Shown here: positions 20,810 through 29,187 of the stretch, one piece after another
Layout: the number at the start of each line of letters is the position of its first letter
Numbering within the stretch: position 1 is the stretch's first letter
Assembly (NCBI RefSeq): GCF_009208775.1
Contig: NZ_WFLM01000004.1
Location: 310,001-374,000, forward strand
Source of the DNA: Silvanigrella paludirubra
GTDB lineage: Bacteria; Bdellovibrionota_B; Oligoflexia; Silvanigrellales; Silvanigrellaceae
Length of the DNA: 64,000 nucleotides
Direction: 5' to 3'
Made by a program: the position numbers and the translations under genes
Notes under the pieces: generated by a model
Seen by the model: the letters and a program-made list of their open reading frames with translations, nothing else
Told to the model about the DNA's origin: nothing
Database searches by the model: none

Positions 20810-21870
20810 TTATATATCCATAAATTATTTCTATATTCAATTTTTATATAATCACAATTTAAATAAAACCGAGTATTTTTGTATATGAAAAAATCTTTTT
20901 CTTGATTAAAAAATTTTATTAATTGAGCAGCTCCTGTTTTTTTTAATAATAATAAATTATTTGATATTTTTTTTATATCAGTATTACTAGTAACGAATTG
21001 CTCTCTTATTTGATTAATACTGTTATTTCTTATATGAGAAAATTTTATATTTTTTTTACTTTCACTGTAATAAAAGATATCTCTTGAGTTTATGTATCTG
21101 AAAAAATATGGGATATCTTTTCTTAAAATTTGTTCTTTTTCTTCTGGATAAATATTGTCAAAATTAAAAGATTTTTTTTGAATAATTTCATTATAAAAAT
21201 TAGTGGATCTTATTATAACTCTGATTGGAATTTGATGAAAAAAATTATTATTTAAGATATTTAAGAATACTTCTTTATACTTATCCATAAAAGTTAAATA
21301 ACCGAAAACCAGTGCCCCTAAAAATTTATTTTTAGGTTTTAAATTAAAAGCATCTTTTATTTTTTTTAGCCCACAAATATTTTCAGATAAATCATAAAAT
21401 GGCAAAAGATGAGTTTGAGAAAGTAATCCAATTTTGTTAAAAATAGACTCAATATCTAAAGCACAAAAAACTATTTTATTATCAGAATTTTTCCCAAATA
21501 ATATATTTTCAAAGTGCAAATCTGTTATTCCAAACATAGCATACATTGCAATAATTGCTCCACACGATTCCCAATCATTCTCATTTAAAATAGGCTCTGT
21601 TATTTCCGAAATATTATGATATTCAATATATCCCGAATTAAATATATTATTATCAGGCGTAAACTTCATTGATGGTATTAGTGTATACCATTTATCATAT
21701 AAATCAAATTCAGTATTTATATTTTTATAACTTTTAAGATGTTCAATTAATAGACTACTTTCAGACAAAAATAACCACTCCCAATAAATATTTCTGGGTT
21801 TATAGATTCTATTAAAAATGTCTAAGCATACTCTTTTTTGTCCGTTGTGAGGATCTCCAATAATTTTCAT
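20806..21870 (-). CDS. Stand-alone LanM-type dehydratase domain (DUF4135-like)
   Basis: The 354-aa protein matches the dehydratase half of class II lanthipeptide synthetases. I see GDPHNG (5-10), YKPR with K24, DLHFEN with D117, H119 and N122, and LDIES with D139 and E141; these correspond to the kinase-like residues that phosphorylate Ser/Thr. R217, R221, T223 and Y226 (RVIIRST..Y) correspond to the phosphate-elimination region, and DIPYF is at 252-256. LanM proteins are usually about 900-1000 aa. Here the N-terminal part before GDPHNG and the whole zinc cyclase are absent. It begins 1 bp after a 52-aa ORF, overlaps the SBP gene by 4 bp and lies near an exporter gene, as in RiPP clusters. 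Activity is inferred from motifs only. Confidence 0.78.
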   Translation of the reverse strand: MKIIGDPHNGQKRVCLDIFNRIYKPRNIYWEWLFLSESSLLIEHLKSYKNINTEFDLYDKWYTLIPSMKFTPDNNIFNSGYIEYHNISEITEPILNENDWESCGAIIAMYAMFGITDLHFENILFGKNSDNKIVFCALDIESIFNKIGLLSQTHLLPFYDLSENICGLKKIKDAFNLKPKNKFLGALVFGYLTFMDKYKEVFLNILNNNFFHQIPIRVIIRSTNFYNEIIQKKSFNFDNIYPEEKEQILRKDIPYFFRYINSRDIFYYSESKKNIKFSHIRNNSINQIREQFVTSNTDIKKISNNLLLLKKTGAAQLIKFFNQEKDFFIYKNTRFYLNCDYIKIEYRNNLWIYK

Positions 21871-21871
21871 T

Positions 21872-22030
21872 TTATTTATTATATTTTATTTCTGAATCTT
21901 CGATAGAAATATTGATTGTCTTCTCGTATTTAAAAAGTTTTTTTTCTAATTCTTCTAAATATATTATTTCTAAGTTATTTTCATCAATATTTACTTCACT
22001 TTTTATAATGTAATTATTTATATTTTTCAT
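21872..22030 (-). CDS. 52-aa peptide, candidate RiPP-like precursor
   Basis: This short ORF lies between the MFS gene and the dehydratase gene, touching both: its ATG directly follows the MFS stop and its TAA is 1 bp before the dehydratase ATG. AAAGGAAA stands about 6 bp before the start. The peptide is charged and probably helical, with an acidic middle (residues about 13-30). Its C-terminal part contains T38, S42 and S46 and no Cys. Such position and size suit a leader-core precursor whose Ser/Thr could be dehydrated. Without Cys, lanthionine rings could not form, which agrees with the missing cyclase. It could instead be an unrelated small regulator. Confidence 0.6.
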   Translation of the reverse strand: MKNINNYIIKSEVNIDENNLEIIYLEELEKKLFKYEKTINISIEDSEIKYNK

Positions 22031-23221
22031 TTAGTTTCCTTTGCTATTAATAAAAGTTAAACTTTTTTCTGATTCATTTTTCTTTGCAACTGAATAGAAA
22101 AGCATAAATATGATTGCTGTTATTAAAAAAATTACTCTTAAGAAGTTATCATAGATCATATAACCATATATAATTTCAAAAACACCTAAAATAATTTGTG
22201 AGTAAATTATTTCAGCCGAGGATATTCCTGCCGCTTCTTGAGGTTTACATAATCTAAACCATTCACTATTAATTTGTAAATTAACTAATGGATAAAATAG
22301 AAATATTAAAGAAAATGATATTATTTTAACTACAAAAATTTCTGTATTCATTATTAAAATTAAGGAAAATATCATAATTATTAGAGATGCTATTACTGAA
22401 TATTCATTAAGTCTTATTTCTTTATTCTTGTTTTTTAATTCAATTATTTTTCCTCCAATAAAGTAAAAAATTCCATATAATATTAAAGTTATAGCATAAC
22501 CATATTCTTTACCAAAGAATTCATCTCCATATTTAAATAGCATGATATTTGTTCCGCCTAGTCCGCAACAAACTAAAATATCAGTAAAAAGGATAATTCG
22601 ACGCGAAGGAGTTGAAATTAATGAAGTAATCATTTCTTTATATTTATTTTTTGAAACATTGTTTGGTTTTGAGCTAAATTTTTTCATTTTCCAAAATATT
22701 AAAGCTCCAAATAGCGATCCAATTGCGTCTAAAAAAAGGATAATTTTTGCAGTTTCTAATGATGGAGCTATAAATAAAAATATTCCTACAAGACAATACG
22801 ATCCTTGTATTAAAACATTAGCTAATAGGTTTAAATGACTTGATTGTTTATAATTAGGGAATTGTTTAAGCCAAGAAAATCTGAGAATTGAAATTGAACC
22901 GCCTATTACGCCTTTAAAGAATGCGCAAATAATAAATAATTCTATAGATTTAATTATCACGGAGAATAAAATTAATGAAGTGGTAACAAAAAATAATAAT
23001 TCAGAAATTGTACCAATTTTATGTGGTAAAAAACGATTGTGTATAAGTGGTGAAATGATACTTCCAACTACATTTCCAAAGCGCATTAAGAAAAAAAATA
23101 CTCCAAGACTTACTAGGCTTGTTCCAAAAGAGCTTCCCAAAATAGGTATAAAACCATTTGTAAGTACTGTTGGAACATTTGATATTAATACTTGAAATAA
23201 AAATGGATTAAAATCTGACAT
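22031..23221 (-). CDS. MFS-type transporter, probable peptide exporter
   Basis: This is an integral inner-membrane protein of about 396 aa with roughly 11-12 hydrophobic segments spread over its whole length. The usual cytoplasmic loop after segment 2 reads LIHNRFLPHKIG. I placed the start at ATG 23221 because AGGAAG stands 5 bp before it; the frame is open for 31 more codons upstream without a ribosome-binding site. It heads the minus-strand operon that continues with the 52-aa peptide, the dehydratase, the peptide-binding protein and the kinase, so export of the peptide is a reasonable inference. The 228 bp upstream (23222-23449) are AT-rich, contain several ATATTAAATATTAAATATTA-type repeats and probably hold the operon promoter. 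Confidence 0.8.
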   Translation of the reverse strand: MSDFNPFLFQVLISNVPTVLTNGFIPILGSSFGTSLVSLGVFFFLMRFGNVVGSIISPLIHNRFLPHKIGTISELLFFVTTSLILFSVIIKSIELFIICAFFKGVIGGSISILRFSWLKQFPNYKQSSHLNLLANVLIQGSYCLVGIFLFIAPSLETAKIILFLDAIGSLFGALIFWKMKKFSSKPNNVSKNKYKEMITSLISTPSRRIILFTDILVCCGLGGTNIMLFKYGDEFFGKEYGYAITLILYGIFYFIGGKIIELKNKNKEIRLNEYSVIASLIIMIFSLILIMNTEIFVVKIISFSLIFLFYPLVNLQINSEWFRLCKPQEAAGISSAEIIYSQIILGVFEIIYGYMIYDNFLRVIFLITAIIFMLFYSVAKKNESEKSLTFINSKGN

Positions 23222-23449
23222 AATACTTCCTGCTAATAATAGATCATTAACATATATAAATTTTGTAATTTGAGATCTATTAATAAAAATTATCAATTTA
23301 ATATATAATACCATAAATTAATTATGTCAATTTTAAATTATTTATATATTTTGGTAAGCTTTTATTGTTTTATATTTAATATTTAAAATTATATTAAATA
23401 TTAAATATTATTTTATTTTTATTAAGATATTTTTAAATATTAAATAAAA

Positions 23450-24256
23450 CTAATATGAATCAAACTTTATTTTATGTTTAATTTCTATTGTAACGTTTGT
23501 GAATTGATCCTGTATATAATTCCAACAAAAAAATAAAACTAAGTAATCTTTGCTAATCCATTGTAAAACGGGTTTTCCTGTTTTGGCATGAGGTTTCCAT
23601 ATTCCAGTTAAATATTTTTCTTCAAGAGTCATCTGTTTTATACAAGATAAATTTTCTAATTGCTCCGGAGATTCTAGTAATACAAAAGATTTTTTTCCCT
23701 CTGTTATATACTTTGGATCAAAAGATCTACTTTCCCACCATTCTTTCGCTTCTTTTGATGCATTTAGATTTCTAGTATTCTCCAGCTTCTCACTTATCAA
23801 AGTTAACAATTTACACCTTTTTCTATAGGTTTCATTTTGCCAACATTCTTGTAGAGTTCTAAATTGCTGAGTGAATTTTCCTAGAACAACTTCAGAATTA
23901 ATTTCTTTTTTAATAGGTGTGTAAATAAGTTTATTATTATTTTCCCCAAAGGGGAGAAAGGATTCTTTCCATTCCCCCAAGCTTTTTTTAAGCAAAATAT
24001 AAGCTTCAATTTGAGATATATTTTTATATTTTGAAATAAACTTAACAGGGTTAAGATGCATTTCGTTACCAATAGCGCAATGATTCATAAATATTTCTTT
24101 ATGAGGTAAATATCTTAATGAATTATAGCTTTGGCCATTTGTAAATATATTTTTAAATACAATCTCATTTCCTTGTTGCTTGCCTTCGCCTAACTTAATG
24201 TCACATATATTTAAAGCTTGTTTCCATTTATCTGATGCAATGGATTCAAAATTCAT
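23450..24256 (-). CDS. Unknown protein with possible primase-like zinc-finger-type N-terminus
   Basis: This 268-aa soluble protein is not clearly recognised. The block around residues 60-98 (MNHCAIGNEMHLNPVKFISK, then QIEAYILLKKSLG) resembles the region of CHC2 primase zinc domains that precedes their characteristic helix, but I see no clean CHC2 cysteine set. The C-terminal half is rich in Trp and Lys. Its ATG overlaps the stop of the upstream HTH gene by 4 bp (ATGA), with GGAG just before, so the two are translationally coupled. Next to a dyad-rich non-coding tract, a plasmid- or satellite-type replication role is possible. Confidence in the gene is high, in the function low. Confidence 0.6.
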   Translation of the reverse strand: MNFESIASDKWKQALNICDIKLGEGKQQGNEIVFKNIFTNGQSYNSLRYLPHKEIFMNHCAIGNEMHLNPVKFISKYKNISQIEAYILLKKSLGEWKESFLPFGENNNKLIYTPIKKEINSEVVLGKFTQQFRTLQECWQNETYRKRCKLLTLISEKLENTRNLNASKEAKEWWESRSFDPKYITEGKKSFVLLESPEQLENLSCIKQMTLEEKYLTGIWKPHAKTGKPVLQWISKDYLVLFFCWNYIQDQFTNVTIEIKHKIKFDSY

Positions 24257-24504
24257 AATTGTGCTCCTTTAAATGGTCTGCCTTTCCTTTGTTCTTGTTC
24301 TTCAATAAATGCTTCAAGCTTTAAACGTGTTGCATGTGAACATGATTTTCCTCTTGCAATACTTGTCAGGGTTTGCCTTGTTATGCCTGAATGTTGTCCT
24401 AGTCTTGTTATGTTTCCACACATCCGTAAACCCTTTTTTAAAGCTTGGGTTGCAAGTTCTTTGTATTTGTCTTTCGGTGAAGTTGGTTGATCCTTACTAT
24501 CCAT
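24253..24504 (-). CDS. Small HTH (XRE-like) DNA-binding protein
   Basis: This 83-aa protein has a helix-turn-helix at about 36-58 (LGQHSGITRQTLTSIARGKS) followed by a helix and a basic tail. The size suits a regulator or replication-control protein of a mobile element. AAAGGA stands upstream of the ATG. It overlaps the 268-aa gene by 4 bp and points away from the 1.4-kb dyad-rich tract that begins immediately upstream, so its binding sites may be in that tract (inference). Confidence 0.8.
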   Translation of the reverse strand: MDSKDQPTSPKDKYKELATQALKKGLRMCGNITRLGQHSGITRQTLTSIARGKSCSHATRLKLEAFIEEQEQRKGRPFKGAQL

Positions 24505-25892
24505 AAAATTAAATCCTTTTCTTAAATGCGCTTACTTGCGCTTGTGGTTTGAGAGCGAAATTGCTCTGTTAAAAAAAATTTTGCATGTAACGTTACGGAC
24601 TGTCTAAATGATTTGAATTCGTTAAAATTGATGCAAGAAAAGATTGCAAACTATAGAAATTTAAAAAAGCATTAAAAATTAGCTATTTTTAAAAACCGGT
24701 TTAACTATTTAATTTTAAAAATAAATTTATGTTTTAATTTTTTGACTGTTGGATTATGAACTTTAAATTTGACCGGAAATAGAAAATCAATTTAGTTCTG
24801 AAATATATTTAATTTGAATTTGAATTTAACTAAAGTTTATATTTAAAATGTAATGTTTCCTTATTATATTTTTTAATTATTAAATGTGACTTAAGGGTTT
24901 TGTTCTGTTTAAAGATTGTCTGTTTATTCAGTTTTAACAGACTTGCACTTTGTCTAAAGTATTTAGACTGTCCGCTATTATGTAAAAATTATTAGTATTT
25001 CATTTACGTATTTTGCCACATTTCAATATTCAGTAAATCATCACTCAATTTCCTTCTAAAATAATTACAGACCGCCTCTGTAACTAAAAATATTAGACAG
25101 TCTGTTAATTGATTAAAATTATCGCGAAAATTTAAAGTTTTGAATATTTATAATGGGGTAAGAGTCTGACGAAATGAAAGATCAATTGTGTCAGTCCGCA
25201 AATTTATTTTTGAATACAATTAAAATGCAATAAATAATAGCTAATCAACTCTTAATCTAAATATATTAGATAGTTAATTAATTAGAATTATTCTGATTTT
25301 ATTCATTTTGTGTTTTTATACTAGTGTGCGGACTGACGATATCACGGATTAATTGTGACGGTCTGTACTTAGATTTTTAATTATTTTCAAAGTGCAAAAA
25401 ATAAGATATGTCTTACATTTTACTTAAAGTATATAGATGCTCATTTAATTGATTGAAATTCTTGATTAACGGATTGACGCATATACAAGTTATTTGTGAC
25501 AATCCGCTTTATAATTATGCTATTATGAACATTTTTGCATTAGAAATAACCAATTTTTATGATTCTGTATAGAGCAGACTGACATAGGCATTTTGACTTT
25601 AATCAGTCCGTATGGCCAAAAATAGTATTTGTAATACTCATTTTGTATTTAATATTATAATAGTGTTTTTATTATTATTGACAAAGCATCGAAATGAGAT
25701 CTGAATTTAGATAGTTCGTGAAATTTGCTTATTTTTTAATCATTAAAAATATGGATTATAAATATTTTTCATAATTTCTTTAAGGTTACAATTGAGAAGC
25801 TGATTAATATTGAACATGATTTTAGAAAAATAAACTATTAAACATTTACGAAGATTTGAATTAATTTTATACTATGTTTTAAATAGTGATAA
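24505..25892. repeat. 1.4-kb non-coding tract with imperfect inverted repeats
   Basis: No credible ORF is present. Short related arms recur: CGGACTGTCTAAAT (24596), GTCTAAA/TTTAGAC with a 3-bp loop followed by TGTCCGC (24952-24975), AGACAGTCTG (25095), TCTGAC with GTCAGTCCGC (25165-25199), GCGGACTGAC with GTGACGGTCTG (25328-25365), CGGATTGACG with GTGACAATCCGC (25470-25507), and GCAGACTGAC with ATCAGTCCG (25574-25610). In the last four the arms are about 15-20 bp apart and inverted. The tract lies between the HTH/primase-like pair and the OLD nuclease gene. It may be an iteron-like origin or an operator array. Confidence 0.7.
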
Positions 25893-27641
25893 TTATATAT
25901 CAAGATTAAGAGCTTTGCAGAATTCTATTTTTAATAAATGAAGTTTTTCAATTGAAATTTTTTGATCTATAATTGCTTTCATAATTTCAATTGGTTTTTT
26001 GTCGCCTCGACTTTTTATATAAGATAAATCTAAAAAAGTCTCTAAGCAATCAATAAATTTAACAGGTTTTGCTAATGTATAATCATTTTTTTGAGTGTCT
26101 ACGAAGTTATTTATTACTTGATGATGATCTTTGTTATTATCACCATCAAGAATAACTCCATGATAAATACCATAAACTTTAAGAAGATTCATAAATCGAT
26201 GAAAATTATATTTTCCAAGAACATCAAGAATATAAATATTTTGATTAAAAAAACCATGCCATTGATTTGTTAATAGATAATTAAATAATACCTTTTCAGT
26301 TGTTCCTTCAACTAATAAAACTTGATCGGCAAAAAATAGCTGTGCTCGTTCTCCGTCTAACCAGAGTTGATATCTAAAATTTTCTTCTTGTTCGGCTATT
26401 TCAATTGTTGGAGGATTTTGAATTAATTCGCGTGCTTTTTTCTTTTTTACCTCAGCAACCTCTGTATTCTCAACAAATTTTTTTAATTCTTCTAATAAAT
26501 TTAATCCTTCTTTAAATATTTCATTTATTTTATCACCTTTGGGTTGAAATATCTTTGTTATACCAGATTTACGTTGGACTCTAACAATTTGTTTAATTTC
26601 ATTTGCAGCTTTCCCAACAAAAATAGGAGAATGAGTTACAATAATAACTTGTTCTTCTTCTGTATCCCCAAGTTGTCTTAGATTATTTGCAAAACTTTCT
26701 TGTTGACCAGGATGCAAAAATGCTTCTGGTTCATCAATTAATAAAAGAGTGAAATCAGGATTGAACTCTTTTTTAACTAATTTATCTTTATTTTTTAATT
26801 TTGTAGCTAATCGTATAAGTTCATAAATAACTAATCGTTGAAATCCATGTCCATAACGATCTAATTCAAAACCATTATCAGAGTTTATTGATGAATCCAC
26901 AAAATTATGTTTTACAAATATTTTAGATATATCTTCAGCTGTAATACTATTTATAGTTAAATCAAATTTAATATTCCAATTTGAAAAAGCATCATTTAAT
27001 GGCTTTAATATTTCACTTAAAAAACCAGTTTCATTTTTTGCTTCAATATTTAGGTTATCAAAAATTTCTTTCAAAGTTATGAATGATTGACTTCTTAACA
27101 TTGCTTTATTTAACAAATAATTGAGAATATTTCGCATAGGTGAAGGGCCAGTTGTTTTTGTTTGTTCATCAATTGTGGTTGATGCTGGAATGTAGAGGAC
27201 TTGACCTACTTTAGCAGTACTTATGTTTTTTGAATTATAAAATAGTTCATCATCAACTTTTCCTTCTAATAAAGCAAAAATATTACTCTGTTTTTCTTGA
27301 AAATATTTTTTATTGTCTGACTTAAAATAGCGTCTTAATGTTAATAAATTACTACTTGATTCATTTTTATATTTTTTTTCCAAACTTTTCCACTCAGTAT
27401 CATTAAGCAAAAATGTAAGTTGAACCCATGATTCATCATCTTCAGTCGTAATTTTTGGAAAATCATTTTTTGTCCATTTATCGTCATCATAAAATAGTCG
27501 AATAGCATTAAGAATGGAACTCTTTCCAGAATTATTTGAACCAACAAGAAGTGAATAATTAAAAACTTCAATTTCTACTTCTAATATAGATCTATAGTTG
27601 TGGATCATAATTTTTTGAATTTTCATATTTTGCTTCTTCAT
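25893..27641 (-). CDS. OLD-family ATP-dependent endonuclease
   Basis: The 582-aa protein has an ABC-type ATPase followed by a TOPRIM nuclease domain, the layout of overcoming-lysogenization-defect (OLD) nucleases. The Walker A is G34-SNNSGKS-S42, and Walker B with signature context is LLLIDEPEAFLHPGQQ. The H-loop context is VIIVTHSP. The TOPRIM shows LLVEGTTEK and ILDGDNN. OLD proteins act in anti-phage defence and DNA processing. No UvrD-type helicase gene is adjacent, so it does not form a Gabija pair here and best fits single-gene OLD. It lies in element 1 with its own upstream gap of 140 bp. Confidence 0.9.
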   Translation of the reverse strand: MKKQNMKIQKIMIHNYRSILEVEIEVFNYSLLVGSNNSGKSSILNAIRLFYDDDKWTKNDFPKITTEDDESWVQLTFLLNDTEWKSLEKKYKNESSSNLLTLRRYFKSDNKKYFQEKQSNIFALLEGKVDDELFYNSKNISTAKVGQVLYIPASTTIDEQTKTTGPSPMRNILNYLLNKAMLRSQSFITLKEIFDNLNIEAKNETGFLSEILKPLNDAFSNWNIKFDLTINSITAEDISKIFVKHNFVDSSINSDNGFELDRYGHGFQRLVIYELIRLATKLKNKDKLVKKEFNPDFTLLLIDEPEAFLHPGQQESFANNLRQLGDTEEEQVIIVTHSPIFVGKAANEIKQIVRVQRKSGITKIFQPKGDKINEIFKEGLNLLEELKKFVENTEVAEVKKKKARELIQNPPTIEIAEQEENFRYQLWLDGERAQLFFADQVLLVEGTTEKVLFNYLLTNQWHGFFNQNIYILDVLGKYNFHRFMNLLKVYGIYHGVILDGDNNKDHHQVINNFVDTQKNDYTLAKPVKFIDCLETFLDLSYIKSRGDKKPIEIMKAIIDQKISIEKLHLLKIEFCKALNLDI

Positions 27642-27781
27642 AAAAAATTAAATTAGTAATAATTCTTAATGTAATCATAACTTTTTTTATTTAAATATTA
27701 ATTTATATCGGTTAAATTTATGATATATTTATGAATATATTTTCCTATATTCGTCATTTTTTAAATATATAATGATTATTA

Positions 27782-28360
27782 TTAATAATATGACTTTGAA
27801 TTTTCTATAATTTTAATTGTCACTTCTTTGCAGGTTTTAGTTAATAATTTATTATATTTCATGAAATTATTTTCATCATTAGCATGTAATGTATAGTCTG
27901 AAAAATTTTGTAATTCACAAGAACAATTTTCAATTTCTGTTTTTAAGTTAAAACTATAAATTATAGAAATAAATTCAAAAAAATATAGTTGACTCATTAT
28001 TTCTTCTTTTCTCTGTTTAAATGTAAAACTTGTATTATTACGATTATTTTTATAATCTATGTATTTTTTTGAATTATCAAGTAAATAATTTATATTTTGG
28101 TTAAATGATAAAGTAATTTTTGGTAACTCAGAAGAAAAAAATTTCTTTTTTTCTAACTTATTTTGATAGAAGTATGTAATATATCCTCCTGCAAATGCTC
28201 CAATAATTGCTCCTAAAATTGAGATGAAAAGTGTTATAAAAATTTCAGTTCTACGTTTACAATTCAATTCTAATAATTCAGTTTTTTTGGCATTTTTTAA
28301 TGCATGTATTGTGGCTTTTATCACATGTTTCTTTTGATAATACAATGGATATTCTCCCAT
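27782..28360 (-). CDS. Small membrane protein of unknown function
   Basis: This protein of up to 192 aa has one TM segment at about 42-64 (ISILGAIIGAFAGGYITYFY, glycine-rich) and then a mostly helical soluble domain containing a CSC motif. With ATG 28360 it would overlap the upstream gene by 83 bp, which is unusual. A start inside, at GTG or TTG codons near residues 13-33, would reduce or remove the overlap, but none has a convincing ribosome-binding site. Function unknown. It lies upstream of the OLD gene on the same strand. Confidence 0.55.
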   Translation of the reverse strand: MGEYPLYYQKKHVIKATIHALKNAKKTELLELNCKRRTEIFITLFISILGAIIGAFAGGYITYFYQNKLEKKKFFSSELPKITLSFNQNINYLLDNSKKYIDYKNNRNNTSFTFKQRKEEIMSQLYFFEFISIIYSFNLKTEIENCSCELQNFSDYTLHANDENNFMKYNKLLTKTCKEVTIKIIENSKSYY

Positions 28361-28667
28361 TTAATTTTTTGTCTTTTGCTTCAAATATAAGTTTTTTATT
28401 ACTAAAAATTTTTACATTAAATTCTTTGATATTATCACTTATATCAGATGCTTTTAAAGCATCTAAGTTATTAATAAAAATAAAATCAAATAATTCTCTA
28501 TTTATCTTAATATTATTCTTAATGTTATCACATTGCCATGCTTTATCATTACAACTTTTCTCACAAGTATTCGCATAGATACTTTTTTTTTGAAATGTTA
28601 AGATAAAAACACTTAAGAAGATAAATATTAAAATTTTAAATCTTTTAGAAATCAATAGTTTCTCCAT
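28278..28667 (-). CDS. Small secreted cysteine-containing protein
   Basis: This 129-aa protein has a clear N-terminal signal peptide (hydrophobic core about 11-24, cleavage probably after IYANT or just before). The mature part has six cysteines in two clusters, CEKSCNDKAWQC near the start and CDKSHNTCIKKC at the end, a pattern that suggests disulphides in the periplasm. No family recognised. It is the most upstream gene in the OLD strand group and overlaps the next membrane protein gene. Confidence 0.6.
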   Translation of the reverse strand: MEKLLISKRFKILIFIFLSVFILTFQKKSIYANTCEKSCNDKAWQCDNIKNNIKINRELFDFIFINNLDALKASDISDNIKEFNVKIFSNKKLIFEAKDKKLNGRISIVLSKETCDKSHNTCIKKCQKN

Positions 28668-28836
28668 TTGACAACAGTATCATGATTTTTATTATCGCAT
28701 GTATGAAATGTTTCTTTAATTTAGAATCAATAATGAATAATAAGTATTTTTTGCCGATAATCTAATCCCTTGTCAGTGGATCGCTCTTCTCTAACCAACC
28801 CACAAAATCATGATTCATCATTTGCCGTTAAAATCA

Positions 28837-29154
28837 CATTTCAATACCTCAAATCCCAACCCATACCATTTCCACAAAATTTGCCGGTGATGCCGGTGAA
28901 GCCGTTGAGAGAAAAACGCTTCACCGGCACATAGTTTCTTATATATTATTTAAATAAGTCTAATTTGCCGGTGATGCCGTTAAGAATACGACGCTCCAGA
29001 AATTCACTTTTTTAGTCCCAATTATATTGCTTTACGAAAATGCAGATTTGTTACACGTATGAAGTGTTTATGTTGATAGGAATAAGTATTTATTTTGAAA
29101 CCTTTTTGCCACCTTAAGGAAGAAATAGGAGTTTACCAGTTCGATTCTTGCTGG
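28837..29154. repeat. Direct repeat, site B: element arm plus tRNA core
   Basis: These 318 bp recur at 35942-36259 with about 7 mismatches by eye. The repeat ends exactly with the tRNA T-arm core AGTTCGATTCTTGCTGG (29138-29154), after which the sequence departs into a T-run instead of the acceptor strand. It contains a GC-rich palindrome and two copies of TTGCCGGTGATGCCG. I interpret it as the junction between element 1 and element 2. Confidence 0.88.
28891..28929. repeat. GC-rich perfect inverted repeat in the element arm
   Basis: Arm TGCCGGTGAAGC (28891-28902) pairs perfectly with GCTTCACCGGCA (28918-28929) over a 15-nt loop. The direct repeat TTGCCGGTGATGCCG occurs at 28881 and again at 28965. 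The same structure is repeated at 35996-36034. No T-run follows, so a terminator is unlikely. Recombinase or replication-protein binding is more plausible. Confidence 0.8.
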
Positions 29155-29187
29155 TTTTTTCATATTTTGAAATATGATGAAAAGAAA

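Noticed and set aside
21872-22030. Missing N-terminus of the LanM-like protein shifted out of frame
   Set aside because: The 52-aa sequence shows no LanM N-terminal features and has its own start, stop and ribosome-binding site.
24505-25892. CRISPR array or integron attC cluster
   Set aside because: The repeated arms are short, imperfect and unevenly spaced (about 70-370 bp), with no constant repeat-spacer unit and no cas or integron integrase gene nearby. attC-type conserved AAC/GTT ends are not seen.
25893-27641. Gabija system (GajA)
   Set aside because: The domain layout fits GajA, but no UvrD-type helicase gene lies on either side.
28891-28929. Rho-independent terminator
   Set aside because: The stem is strong, but no T-run follows on either strand and no gene ends just before it.
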